The notes under the pieces were generated by a model, which was not told the origin of the DNA, made no database searches, and saw only the letters and a list, made by a program, of their open reading frames with translations. From NCBI RefSeq assembly GCF_046542825.1, contig NZ_JBKHAQ010000061.1:1-17085 (forward strand): DNA of 17,085 nt, in the 5' to 3' direction. Shown in pieces: positions 6,073-14,085 of this stretch. How positions within the stretch are numbered: the first letter of the stretch is position 1; each line of letters opens with the position of its first letter. Made by a program: the position numbers and the translations under genes. This DNA is from Rhodosalinus sp046542825. GTDB taxonomy: Bacteria > Pseudomonadota > Alphaproteobacteria > Rhodobacterales > Rhodobacteraceae.

Positions 6073-7134
6073 ATGCCTGCGGGGGGCGGGCTGTCCGTAA
6101 TGTTCGTGGTGCCACGGTTTCACGCCAACCTGTGGTTTGCCACACGCGCGCTCGTCGACGCGGGACACCGTGTCACCGTGCTGTCGGAGATGCAGGGCGC
6201 GGCGGAGGATTGCCGCATTCTGGCGCCGAGAATCGTGGGGCCTGCACCCGGATCCGCCGTATTGTCTGGCGTTTTCCAGGATGCGCAGCCCGATCTCGTC
6301 CTGCTGCGAAACACCTCCGCGCTGAAGCGTCCGGTGGCGGCCTTGGCCCGGCAGGCGGGGACGGCGTGCCGGCTTTGCGATCAGCGGCCCTTGACGGACC
6401 GGCGCGGTTGGCGCCACCGGCTGTCGCTTCGGCTTTCCGGCCTGCCCCTGCGGCGGGTCACACCGGTCCCCGGCCTGGATGCAGAGGCGCCGCGCGACCG
6501 CGACGCCACCTATCTGCCCTGGCCGGTGGAGCGCGACCCGAACGTGCCCCTGGCGCGCGGGACCGGACCGGTCACGGTGCTCTGCGTCGGAAAGCTGGGC
6601 GAGAGGCGCAAGAACCAGCACCTGGTGGTCGAGGCGCTGCGCGAGCACGGGCGGGCCGGGCGGGTCCGCCTGCAGATCGTGGGCGCAAGCGGGACCGGCG
6701 CAGGCGGCACGGGCGCAAGTGGGTTCGACGCGGCGTATCTCGCCTATCTCGAAGCCGCCGCGGCCGAGCCCTGGATCGATCTGCGCCGGGATGTCTCCTT
6801 CGCCGAAATGCCTGCGCTTTATGCCGGTGCGGACATCTGCGTGCTGCCATCCGTGCATGAACCGCTGGGCACCGCGCCGGTCGAGGCGATGGCCTATGGT
6901 GCCGTCCCGGTCATTTCGACGGGCGCGGGGGCGGCAGGATACCTGACCGAAGGGCGCGACGGCCTGCGCGTGGACGTGAACGAACCCGGCGCGCTCGCCA
7001 CCGCGCTGCAGCAGGTCGTCAACGACGCGCCCTACCGCGCCCGGCTCGCGGCGGGCGCCCGCGCGACGGCTGAAAGCGAACTGGGACCGGCCCGTTTTCT
7101 CGAACGGATCGAGGCGCTGGCGGCCGAAGGCTGA
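6073..7134 (+). CDS. GT4-like glycosyltransferase
   Basis: Probable retaining GT-B glycosyltransferase of family 4 (353 residues) transferring a sugar from a nucleotide-sugar donor; donor and acceptor are unknown. The N-terminal Rossmann domain starts LSVMFVVPRFHANLWFATRALVDAGHRVTVLS. The C-terminal donor domain has VTVLCVGKLGERRKNQHLVVEAL (residues about 170-192), then DICVLPSVHEPLGTAPVEAMAYGAVPVIS, whose E-x7-E arrangement (EPLGTAPVE) is the GT4 signature. Residues 204-217 form a Gly/Ala/Ser/Thr loop (GASGTGAGGTGASG), longer than the usual short VGDGP-type turn. The ATG at 6073 was chosen because homology-like sequence begins right after it; an ATG at 6100 is possible, and neither has a good Shine-Dalgarno. 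No other polysaccharide genes flank it. Confidence 0.82.
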   Translation: MPAGGGLSVMFVVPRFHANLWFATRALVDAGHRVTVLSEMQGAAEDCRILAPRIVGPAPGSAVLSGVFQDAQPDLVLLRNTSALKRPVAALARQAGTACRLCDQRPLTDRRGWRHRLSLRLSGLPLRRVTPVPGLDAEAPRDRDATYLPWPVERDPNVPLARGTGPVTVLCVGKLGERRKNQHLVVEALREHGRAGRVRLQIVGASGTGAGGTGASGFDAAYLAYLEAAAAEPWIDLRRDVSFAEMPALYAGADICVLPSVHEPLGTAPVEAMAYGAVPVISTGAGAAGYLTEGRDGLRVDVNEPGALATALQQVVNDAPYRARLAAGARATAESELGPARFLERIEALAAEG

Positions 7135-7218
7135 GCGGCGCGCCCCGGCGTCCGCCAGCGCCCGAGATTCCAGTCAGGCGCAAGGCTTCTGCGGCACCGC
7201 CGGGCGGGCCAGCCGGGC

Positions 7219-7611
7219 TCACTCCCACCAGCGGTCGATGGCGGCGATGTCGTCATCCGACCAGCCGAAATGATGCGCCAGCTCGTGGATCAGCACATGC
7301 CGCACCAGTTCCTCCAGCGAGACGTTTCCACGGTCCGCCCATTCGTCGAGGATCGGGCGCCGGAAGAGCCAGATGGTGTCGGGACCCTGCGGCTGGTCCA
7401 GCACGGACTTCTGCGTCATCGGGATGCCGTCGTAGAGGCCCGTGAGCTCGAAGGGCTCCGTAATCCCCATCTCGTCCAGCATCCAGTCGGGCGCGAAATC
7501 CTCGACCCGCAGCGCCACCTCGCGCGCCGCCGGCCTGAACGCCAGGGGCAGATCGGCGAGCGCGCGGCGCGCAAGGCGTTCGATTTCCGACTGGGACGGG
7601 GCGCGGGCCAT
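7219..7611 (-). CDS. Small zincin metallopeptidase (HExxHxxGxxD)
   Basis: 130-residue protein of the predicted zinc metallopeptidase family formerly called DUF1025 (PF06262-like). The C-terminus carries HVLIHELAHHFGWSDDDI, giving H109-E110 and H113 of HExxH, then G116 and D119, the metzincin-like extended motif. Upstream are the family-typical LPLAFRPAAREVALRVEDFAPD and the YDGIPMT segment at about 60-66. No signal peptide, so it is likely cytoplasmic. Substrate unknown. The ATG at 7609-7611 gives the expected start. It is convergent with the glycosyltransferase (84-base gap, no T-run hairpin seen) and divergent from the wrbA-like gene. Confidence 0.88.
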   Translation of the reverse strand: MARAPSQSEIERLARRALADLPLAFRPAAREVALRVEDFAPDWMLDEMGITEPFELTGLYDGIPMTQKSVLDQPQGPDTIWLFRRPILDEWADRGNVSLEELVRHVLIHELAHHFGWSDDDIAAIDRWWE

Positions 7612-7751
7612 GGGCGGAGCCTTGCCCGATGCGCCGGCATTGGCAAGCCGCCGGTGCAGCGCCGCACAGGACCCTTGCGGCCCTGCGCGTGGTTGTCCCT
7701 GCGCAAGCCGCTTAGCTGAGGCAGCATATCAATCCGGAAAAGGAGCCCGCG

Positions 7752-8345
7752 ATGGCAACCCCGAAAATCTCCGTGATCTTCTACTCCACTTACGGCACCA
7801 ACCACCAGGTGGCAGAGGCGGCGGCCGAGGCCGCCCGTGCGGCCGGCGCCGAGGTTCGACTGCGCCGCGCCGCCGAAACCGCCCCCAGGGACGTGGTCGA
7901 GGGCCAGGACGCCTGGAAGGCGCAACTGGACAGCATGGCCGATATCCCGGAGGCGAGCCCGGACGACATGGACTGGGCCGACGGCTATTTCATCGCCGCT
8001 CCCACGCGCTACGGTGTCCCGGCCAGCCAGATGCGCGCCTTCATCGACACGCTGGGCCCGCTCTGGATGGAGGGCAAGCTGGCCAACAAGACCTTCACCG
8101 CCACGACCAGCGCGCAGAACCCGCACGGCGGGCAGGAGACGACGCTGCTGTCGCTCTATACCACTGCGATGCACTGGGGGGCGATCGTGGTTCCGCCGGG
8201 CTACACCGACCAGAGCATCTTCGCCGCCGGCGGCAACCCTTACGGCACCTCCGTGAAGGCCGGCGAGTTCGACGACCACGCCCGTGCGGCCGTGCAGCAT
8301 CAGGCGACGCGGCTGGTGGAGATGACGGCGAAACTGGTGGGCTGA
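7752..8345 (+). CDS. wrbA: WrbA-type NAD(P)H:quinone oxidoreductase
   Basis: Flavodoxin-like FMN enzyme that reduces quinones by two electrons and so limits semiquinone radicals. 197 residues, the usual WrbA length. Visible: the FMN-phosphate loop STYGTNHQVA at 12-21, the PTRYG motif at 84-88 after the third strand, and NPHGGQETT at 123-131, the WrbA hallmark. AAAAGGAG lies six bases before the ATG at 7752. It is divergent from the small metallopeptidase gene (140-base upstream region) and convergent with pepF, separated by a 135-base gap carrying two long palindromes. Confidence 0.93.
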   Translation: MATPKISVIFYSTYGTNHQVAEAAAEAARAAGAEVRLRRAAETAPRDVVEGQDAWKAQLDSMADIPEASPDDMDWADGYFIAAPTRYGVPASQMRAFIDTLGPLWMEGKLANKTFTATTSAQNPHGGQETTLLSLYTTAMHWGAIVVPPGYTDQSIFAAGGNPYGTSVKAGEFDDHARAAVQHQATRLVEMTAKLVG

Positions 8346-8363
8346 GGACGGCGCCGCCCTGAA

Positions 8364-8397
8364 GGTGCGAGATTTTTCGATCGAAAAATCTCGCACC
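8364..8397. repeat. 34-bp perfect palindrome, TCGATCGA core (first of pair)
   Basis: Perfect palindrome centred between 8380 and 8381, with inner part GATTTTTCGATCGAAAAATC and GC-rich outer arms GGTGCGA/TCGCACC. It begins 18 bases after the wrbA stop in the convergent wrbA/pepF gap. Transcribed, it would fold into a long hairpin with the A/T runs inside the stem, not as a trailing U-tract, so it may end transcripts poorly as a classic terminator but could protect or process 3' ends. Confidence 0.75.
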
Positions 8398-8432
8398 CCG
8401 CTCCTTCGGTCTTGCGCCGAGTGACCAGCCGG

Positions 8433-8464
8433 CACGAAGATTTTTCGATCGAAAAATCTTCGTG
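8433..8464. repeat. 32-bp perfect palindrome, TCGATCGA core (second of pair)
   Basis: Perfect palindrome centred between 8448 and 8449, with outer arms CACGAAGA/TCTTCGTG. It starts 35 bases after the first palindrome and ends 16 bases before the pepF stop. The inner TTTTTCGATCGAAAAA is the same as in the first copy, and the arm AAGATTTTT also occurs in the hairpin after msrB. Confidence 0.75.
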
Positions 8465-8480
8465 TTCGGCGCGGTGACGA

Positions 8481-10301
8481 TCAGCCTTCCATCGCTTCCA
8501 GTTCCTCGATGAAGCCCTCGATCATCGACAGCCCCTTGTCCCAGAACGCCGGGTCCGAGGCGTCGAGCCCGAAGGGCGCCAGCAACTCGCTGTGGTGCTT
8601 CGAGCCGCCCGCGCGCAGCATCTCGAAATACCTGTCCTGGAAGCCTTCCGGCGCTTCCTCGTAGGCCGCGTAGAGGGCGTTCACCAGCCCGTCGCCGAAA
8701 GCGTATGCATAGACGTAGAAGGGCGAGTGGACGAAATGCGGGATGTAGGCCCAGAAGGTCTCGTAGCCGTCCATGAACTCGAAGGCGGGCCCGAGGCTTT
8801 CGGCCTGCACGCTCATCCACAGCGCGTTGATGTCGTCGGGCGTGAGCTCGCCGCTGCGGCGCGCCTCGTGCAGCTTGCACTCGAAATCGTAGAAGGCGAT
8901 CTGCCGGACGACCGTGTTGATCATGTCCTCGACCTTGCCGGCCAGCAGCACGCGGCGCTCGTTGTCGTCGCGGGCACTCGCCAGCATCCGCCGGAAGGTC
9001 AGCATCTCGCCGAAGACGCTGGCAGTTTCGGCAAGCGTCAGCGGGGTGCGCGACAGCATCTCGCCCTGACCCGCCGCGAGGCGCTGGTGCACCCCGTGCC
9101 CCAGTTCATGCGCCAGCGTCATCACGTCCCGCGGCTTGCCCAGGTAATTGAGCAGAACGTAAGGATGCGCATCCGTCACCGTGGGATGGGCGAAGGCGCC
9201 CGGCGCCTTGCCGGGCTTCACGCCCGCGTCGATCCAGCCCTTGTCGAAGAAGGGCTCCGCCAGTTCGGCCAGCTGGGGCGAGAAGCCCTCGTAGGCGCGC
9301 AACACGGTCTCGCGTGCCTCGTCCCAGGCCACGGTGCGCGTCTCTTCCATCGGCAGCGGCGCGTTGCGGTCCCAGACCTGCAGCTTGTCCAGGCCCAGCC
9401 AGCGGCGCTTCAGCTCGTAGTAGCGGTGGCTGAGGCGCGGGTAGGCGCGCACCACCGCGTCGCGCAGCGCCTCGACCACCTCGGGCTCCACGTCGTTCGA
9501 CAGGTGCCGCGCGGTCTGCGGCGTGGGCATCTTGCGCCAGCGGTCGATCACCTCCTTCTCCTTGGCCTGCGTGTTGTGCACGCGGGCGAAGAGGCGAACG
9601 TTCTCGCCGAAGACGCGGGCCAGGGCGCGTGCCGCCGCCTCGCGCGTCGCGCGATCCTGCTCGGTCAGCAGGTTGAGCGTGCTCTCCAGGCCCAGCTCAT
9701 CGCCGTCCACGTCGAAGGTGAGGCCCGCGATGGTCTCGTCGAAAAGCCGCTCCCAGGCGTCGCCCACGGCGCCCATGTCGTGCAGGAACTTTTCCAGCTC
9801 GTCGGAGAGCTGGTAGGGCTTCATCTTGCGAATGCGGTCGAAGACCGGCTTGTAGCGCGCAAGATCGGCGTTCCGCGCAAACAGAGCGTCGAGGTGGTCG
9901 TCGGGCAGGCGGTTGATCTCGAGCGTGAAGAACACAAGCGGCGTGGTATAGTCGGTGATCCTTTCCTGGCAGTCGGAAAGGAACTTGGCGCGGTCCGCAT
10001 CGGTCGTCTGCTGGTAGTAGCGCAGGCCCGCGTAGGACATCAGCCGCCCCGCAACCGTCTCGATCCGCTCGTCGCGCCGGACGCAGCGCAGCAGCCCCTC
10101 GGCATCCAGCTCCGCCAGTTTGCCCTCGTAGTCGGCGGCGAAGGCCGCGCATTCCTCCCTGAGCCAGTCGAGATCGCGCTGCACCTCCGGCGCGTCCGGC
10201 GCGGCGTAGAGATCGGTCAGGTCCCATTCGGGCAGATCGCCCAGCGGCGCGGCCCCCTTCTCGGTCGCGGCGTCGCGGGCGGGGCGGGGGGTGTCCAGCA
10301 T
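8481..10301 (-). CDS. pepF: Oligoendopeptidase F (M3 family)
   Basis: Cytoplasmic zinc oligopeptidase of the thimet/M3B group, cutting short peptides. 606 residues, normal length. The catalytic motif is H398-E399-L400-G401-H402 in VMTLAHELGHGVHQRLA, with the third zinc ligand probably E425 in LTLAETASVFGE. The C-terminal FMDGYETFWAYIPHFVHSPFYVYAYAFGD segment is typical of the family. The ATG at 10299-10301 (MLDTPRPARD) has AGGAG seven bases upstream; the frame continues to 10769 antisense-like through the ligase gene and is not used. It is the last gene of the minus-strand run, 65 bases after the ligase gene. Confidence 0.95.
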   Translation of the reverse strand: MLDTPRPARDAATEKGAAPLGDLPEWDLTDLYAAPDAPEVQRDLDWLREECAAFAADYEGKLAELDAEGLLRCVRRDERIETVAGRLMSYAGLRYYQQTTDADRAKFLSDCQERITDYTTPLVFFTLEINRLPDDHLDALFARNADLARYKPVFDRIRKMKPYQLSDELEKFLHDMGAVGDAWERLFDETIAGLTFDVDGDELGLESTLNLLTEQDRATREAAARALARVFGENVRLFARVHNTQAKEKEVIDRWRKMPTPQTARHLSNDVEPEVVEALRDAVVRAYPRLSHRYYELKRRWLGLDKLQVWDRNAPLPMEETRTVAWDEARETVLRAYEGFSPQLAELAEPFFDKGWIDAGVKPGKAPGAFAHPTVTDAHPYVLLNYLGKPRDVMTLAHELGHGVHQRLAAGQGEMLSRTPLTLAETASVFGEMLTFRRMLASARDDNERRVLLAGKVEDMINTVVRQIAFYDFECKLHEARRSGELTPDDINALWMSVQAESLGPAFEFMDGYETFWAYIPHFVHSPFYVYAYAFGDGLVNALYAAYEEAPEGFQDRYFEMLRAGGSKHHSELLAPFGLDASDPAFWDKGLSMIEGFIEELEAMEG

Positions 10302-10366
10302 GGGAAGCTCCTGTTGTCTCTGCCTGTCGTCCACATAAGGGCGCGGGCGCAAGGCGCGCAAGGCGC

Positions 10367-11956
10367 TCAGCCGTGGGTCGCCAGCATTGCCTTCAGTTCC
10401 GCCAGCGTGCCCGCCTCCTCGGGCGGCTTGTCCTCGCGCCAGCGGCTCATGCGGGGAAAGCGCAGCGCGATGCCGGACTTGTGGCGCGGGCTTTCGTGGA
10501 TCCCCTCGAAGGCGATCTCGAAGACCTGTCGGGGCTTCACCTGCCGCACCGGGCCGAAGCGTTGCAGGGTGTTCTTGCGCACCCATGCTGTGATGCGGCG
10601 GAATTCGGCGTCGGTGAGGCCAGAATAGGCCTTGGTGAAGGGAACGAGCGCCGCGCCGTCCCAGACCGCGAAGGTGAAATCGGTGAAGAGGTTGGCCCGC
10701 CGCCCGTGGCCCGCCTGCGCGTAGATCATCACCGCGTCGATCACCAGCGGATCGAGCTTCCACTTCCACCAGTCGCCGCGCTTGCGGCCGGCGTGATAGG
10801 GGCTGTGGGCGTGTTTCAGCATGACGCCCTCGGCCACGTGGTCGCGGGCCGTGGCGCGCGTGGCGGCGAGCGCGGCCCAGTCGTCGAAGGCGATGAGCGG
10901 GGGAAGGACCACCGGCGCTTCCCTCGGCAGGTCGGCGGTCAGCCGCTCCAGCCGCGCCCGGCGCTCGGCGAAGGGGCGCGCGCGGATGTCCCGGCCTTCG
11001 TCCTCCAGCAGGTCATAGGCCGCAAGGACCACCGGCGCGTCCCGGAGCAGCTTTGCCGGCACCGTCTTGCGCCCGATCCGCTTCTGCAGATCGTTGAAGG
11101 AGCGCGGCCCGTCCTGCCAGGCCAGGATTTCGCCGTCGATCACCGTGCCCGGCGGCAGGAAGTCGCGCGCGCGGGCAAGCTCGGGGAAGCGGTCGGTCAT
11201 CAGCTCCTCGCCGCGCGACCAGACGAAATGCTGCCCCTCGCGCAGGATCAGCTGGCCGCGGATGCCGTCCCATTTCCATTCCGCACGCCAGTCGGACGGA
11301 TCGCCAAGCCCCTCCGGTCCCCCATCGAGCTGATGGGCGAGGCAGAAGGGGTAGGGCCGCGAGAGGTCCGCCGCCGCGTCCTCTGACTCGATCAGCGCGT
11401 GCCATGTCGTGGTCGCCGGGTCCCAGGCGCCCATCAGTCGGTGTGCCATCTCTGCCTCGTCGCGGCCCGTGGCGCGGGCCAGCGCGCGGGTCATCAGCTT
11501 CTGGCTCACGCCGATGCGCCAGCCGCCGGTGAGCAGCTTGTTGAAGATGAAGCGTTCGGCCGTGTCGAGCGCATCCCAGGCCGCGAGCACGTCTTCCTTG
11601 CGGCGCTCGGGCGGCATGTCGGCGAGCGATCGCAGGAGGGCGATCCAGTCCGCGAGGCTGCGGTTCGAGCCGCGCGAGGGCGGGGGCAGGATCAGCGCGA
11701 TGGTTTCGGCCAGATCGCCCACGACCGGATAGCTTTCCTCCACCAGCCAGAGCGGCAGGCCAGCGCGCTCGGCCGCCCATTCGCGCATCTGGGTGGTGGT
11801 GATCGCCCGGCGCGGCCGGCGCCCGGAAAAGAGCGCGACGGTCCAGAGCCGGTCGGCATCGGAGGCCTGCGCGAAATACTCGGCAAGGGCCGCGGTCTTG
11901 GCAGAGGTGCGCGTCGTCTGGTCGATGCGGGCGACGAGGGCGGCGAAATCCTTCAT
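10367..11956 (-). CDS. ATP-dependent DNA ligase ('cisplatin damage response' type)
   Basis: Seals DNA nicks with ATP. 529 residues. Order: N-terminal DNA-binding region (about 1-200, including the TAERFIFNKLLTGGWRIGVSQKL segment), nucleotidyltransferase domain with motif I K228-W-D-G (Lys adenylation site), SRGEELMTDRFPEL, motif III VIDGEILAW, motif IV EGVMLKHAHSPY, motif V WWKWKLDPLVIDAV, then an OB-fold region ending in a basic RFPRMSRWREDKP segment. This is the bacterial ligase subfamily found with a beta-CASP exonuclease, an Lhr-like helicase and a phosphoesterase; only the exonuclease is adjacent here. The ATG at 11954-11956 was chosen because family-like sequence starts there (MKDFAALV); no clear Shine-Dalgarno. 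The frame is open to 12061 without motifs. Confidence 0.93.
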   Translation of the reverse strand: MKDFAALVARIDQTTRTSAKTAALAEYFAQASDADRLWTVALFSGRRPRRAITTTQMREWAAERAGLPLWLVEESYPVVGDLAETIALILPPPSRGSNRSLADWIALLRSLADMPPERRKEDVLAAWDALDTAERFIFNKLLTGGWRIGVSQKLMTRALARATGRDEAEMAHRLMGAWDPATTTWHALIESEDAAADLSRPYPFCLAHQLDGGPEGLGDPSDWRAEWKWDGIRGQLILREGQHFVWSRGEELMTDRFPELARARDFLPPGTVIDGEILAWQDGPRSFNDLQKRIGRKTVPAKLLRDAPVVLAAYDLLEDEGRDIRARPFAERRARLERLTADLPREAPVVLPPLIAFDDWAALAATRATARDHVAEGVMLKHAHSPYHAGRKRGDWWKWKLDPLVIDAVMIYAQAGHGRRANLFTDFTFAVWDGAALVPFTKAYSGLTDAEFRRITAWVRKNTLQRFGPVRQVKPRQVFEIAFEGIHESPRHKSGIALRFPRMSRWREDKPPEEAGTLAELKAMLATHG

Positions 11957-12073
11957 GCCATGCCGCGCGTGCAGGGCGTTCGTCCCGAAACAGCTGGATG
12001 TTTCACGGAACTCCACCGGCTTGCCCACAGGTTGCAGCGATATCGCAGCTTCGCCGCGCAACTCCCTGGAAAC
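11957..12073 (-). other. 117-base gap upstream of the ligase gene
   Basis: Between the exonuclease stop and the ligase start. It contains a short palindrome GCGATATCGC within an imperfect larger dyad at about 12034-12049. It is long enough for a ligase promoter, but I could not pick a convincing -35/-10 pair. Confidence 0.3.
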
Positions 12074-13087
12074 TCAGGCGGCATCGCCGTCATCCTCCGT
12101 CTCGCCGCCGAACTCGGTGGGCACGATGGCGGCATTCCAGCCCTGCGCGGTCAGCCAGCGGCTGAAGATCTCGGTGTAACCGTGCGTGACGAATATGCGT
12201 TCCGCACCCGTCGCCGTGATCGCCTCGATCAGCGCGGGCCAGTCGGCATGGTCCGAGATGACGAAGCCGCGGTCCGCGGCGCGCCGCCGCCGCACGCCCC
12301 GGAGCCGCATCCAGCCGCTCGCGAAACCGGTCGAGGTGGCGCCGAACCGCCGCGCCCAGGCGCTGGACAGCGCCGACGGCGGCGCCAGCACCAGCGCCTT
12401 CGGGTGGTCCCTGGGGTCGAGGTCGGGGGTGACGCGGACAGTCTCGGGCAGCGCATAGCCCTGGTCGCGCAGCACGCGCGTCACCTCCTCGACCGCGCCG
12501 TGGGTCAGGACCGGGCCGATGGCCGTGTCGAGCAGCGCGAGCAGCCGCTGCGCCTTGCCCAGCGCGTAGGCGCCCAGCATCGGCGTGCGCCCCTCCGCGA
12601 CGCTGGCGGCCCACCAAGCGTTGATCTCTGCCGCGACTTCCGCCTGCGGCGCCCACTTGAAGACCGGCAGGCCGAAGGTGCATTCGCTGACGAAGGCGTG
12701 GCAGGCCACCGGCTCGAAAGGTTCCGACAGCCCGTCCGAGGCGAGCTTGTAGTCGCCCGAGACGACCCAGACCTCGCCGCCCACCTCCACCCGGATCTGC
12801 GCCGAACCCGGCACATGCCCCGCGGGGTGAAAGCTGACATGCGCATCGCCAATGCGCCGCGTCTCGCCGTAGCCCACCGTCTCGAGCGCGATGTCGCCCA
12901 GCCTGTGCCGCAGCACCGGCGCCGCGCCCCTCGTGGCGAGATAGGCGGCATGGCCCGGGCGCGCGTGATCGGCATGGCCGTGGGTGACGAGCGCGCGATC
13001 CACCGGGCGCCAAGGGTCGATGTAGAAGCCGCCCGCGGAGCAGTATATGCCCCGCTCGGTGAAACTCAGGACCGGGTCGCGCGCCAT
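12074..13087 (-). CDS. Ligase-associated DNA damage response exonuclease (MBL/beta-CASP)
   Basis: Metallo-beta-lactamase-fold nuclease of 337 residues, related to the beta-CASP/SNM1 group and known as partner of the adjacent ligase family. The metal site H36-G-H38-A-D40-H41 sits in LVTHGHADHARPG; HPAGHVPGSAQ at about 87-97 and VVSGDYK follow, then the FVSECTFGLP segment. Late motifs FVISDHADW and IFVTHGYTEIFSRWL are characteristic. The ATG at 13085-13087 (MARDPVLSFTERG) is clear; upstream there is only a weak GGGCGA, but a TATACT box seven bases before the ATG. Predicted role is DNA end processing before ligation; the family assignment is known biology, the activity in this strain is inferred. 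Confidence 0.92.
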   Translation of the reverse strand: MARDPVLSFTERGIYCSAGGFYIDPWRPVDRALVTHGHADHARPGHAAYLATRGAAPVLRHRLGDIALETVGYGETRRIGDAHVSFHPAGHVPGSAQIRVEVGGEVWVVSGDYKLASDGLSEPFEPVACHAFVSECTFGLPVFKWAPQAEVAAEINAWWAASVAEGRTPMLGAYALGKAQRLLALLDTAIGPVLTHGAVEEVTRVLRDQGYALPETVRVTPDLDPRDHPKALVLAPPSALSSAWARRFGATSTGFASGWMRLRGVRRRRAADRGFVISDHADWPALIEAITATGAERIFVTHGYTEIFSRWLTAQGWNAAIVPTEFGGETEDDGDAA

Positions 13088-13094
13088 GTCGCCC

Positions 13095-13100
13095 AGTATA
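13095..13100 (-). promoter_or_regulatory. TATACT box next to the exonuclease start
   Basis: On the minus strand TATACT (13100-13095) lies in the 36-base gap between the hydrolase stop and the exonuclease ATG. Its distance would put a transcription start at or next to the A of the ATG, giving a leaderless message. No good -35 was found (CTGGCC at 17 bases). Pattern match only. Confidence 0.25.
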
Positions 13101-13123
13101 GGGCCGTGTGCAGGCCGGGCCAG

Positions 13124-14074
13124 TCAGGCCGTGGCATCCCCGTTGGCGCGGAAATGGTCCACCGTCCCGGCAATCACGCGGCGGCGGATCGCCTCGCGCT
13201 CCATCAGGAGTTCGTGCTCGGCATCCGCGACCTGCTCCAGCCGCCCGCCGGGCCAGCGCGCCATCCGCGCCCGGATCGGGCCGGGATCCACGATGCGCTC
13301 GCGCGTGCCAAGCCATGTCACGCAGGGATGGCGCGGCGGCTCTGCCCGGACGATGGCGCGGCATTCCACCAGCGCCTCGTAGAGCCAGATCAGGCTCGGC
13401 CCGCCCAGCTGCAATTCCGGATGCTCGATCAACTGCCGCTGCATGTAGGCGAAGTTGTCCGGACAGGTGGTCAGCGTGTTGTCCTCGAAGGGCGCGTTGG
13501 CGGCGTAGCATTCGATGACGGCGCCGGGCGCGATCCGATACCCCAGCCGCGTGCGCCGGCTGCCCCAGCTCAGCGCCCAGGCGGCGGGCCGCAGGTGTGG
13601 CGCCATCAGGATGCCCCACATCGGCGCGGTGAAGGCGGCGGACCGCACGCCCAGCCCCTCGATCAGAGCCCGCAGCCCGATCGCGCCGCCCATCGAGTGG
13701 CCCAGCAGGTGAAAGGGTTCGGGAAACTCCAGCGCCCGTGCCGCCGCAACCATCGCGGCCACGTCGCGCTGGTAGTCGGCAAAGGCGTGCACATGCCCTG
13801 TCAGCGGCCCCTCGATCAGCCGGTCCGACAGGCCCTGCCCGCGCCAGTCGATGGCCAGCACCGAGAGCCCCTCGCGCGCGAATTCCGCGGCGGTGCGGCC
13901 GTATTTCTCGATGAACTCGGTGCGCCCCGGAAACAGCAGGACGGTGCCGGCGTCCCCGTCCGCGCGCCAGCCCCCCACCCGCAGGCGCACGCCGTCGTCC
14001 GCGCGGACCCAGACGGCACTGCCGTCGGGGCCGCCGGCGATGTCATCGAAATAGGGGGCCGCGTCCGGCGCCAT
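13124..14074 (-). CDS. Alpha/beta hydrolase, lysophospholipase-like
   Basis: Serine hydrolase of 316 residues of the PldB/monoglyceride-lipase-like type; the ester substrate is unknown. Core elements: LLFPGRTEF oxyanion loop at 47-54, a strand VLAIDWRGQGLSDR, nucleophile S127 in LLGHSMGGAIGLRAL, the acid probably D263 in GTRERIVDPGPI, and H287 in ADAEHELLMER, so the triad is complete. The cap region (about 145-230) is rich in aromatic residues. No signal peptide. The ATG at 14072-14074 lies 11 bases after the stop of the SCP2-like gene with no good Shine-Dalgarno, which suggests translational coupling in one message. Confidence 0.88.
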   Translation of the reverse strand: MAPDAAPYFDDIAGGPDGSAVWVRADDGVRLRVGGWRADGDAGTVLLFPGRTEFIEKYGRTAAEFAREGLSVLAIDWRGQGLSDRLIEGPLTGHVHAFADYQRDVAAMVAAARALEFPEPFHLLGHSMGGAIGLRALIEGLGVRSAAFTAPMWGILMAPHLRPAAWALSWGSRRTRLGYRIAPGAVIECYAANAPFEDNTLTTCPDNFAYMQRQLIEHPELQLGGPSLIWLYEALVECRAIVRAEPPRHPCVTWLGTRERIVDPGPIRARMARWPGGRLEQVADAEHELLMEREAIRRRVIAGTVDHFRANGDATA

Positions 14075-14085
14075 CGGCGCCCGGC

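Noticed and set aside
7693..7730. A wrbA promoter from TTGTCC at 7693 with a downstream -10
   Set aside because: No AT-rich hexamer sits at a normal spacing; the only candidate (CATATC) is too far away.
8364..8464. The paired palindromes as a CRISPR or transposon end
   Set aside because: Only two units, no spacer array, no cas or transposase gene, and each unit is a self-contained palindrome, not the ends of a larger element.
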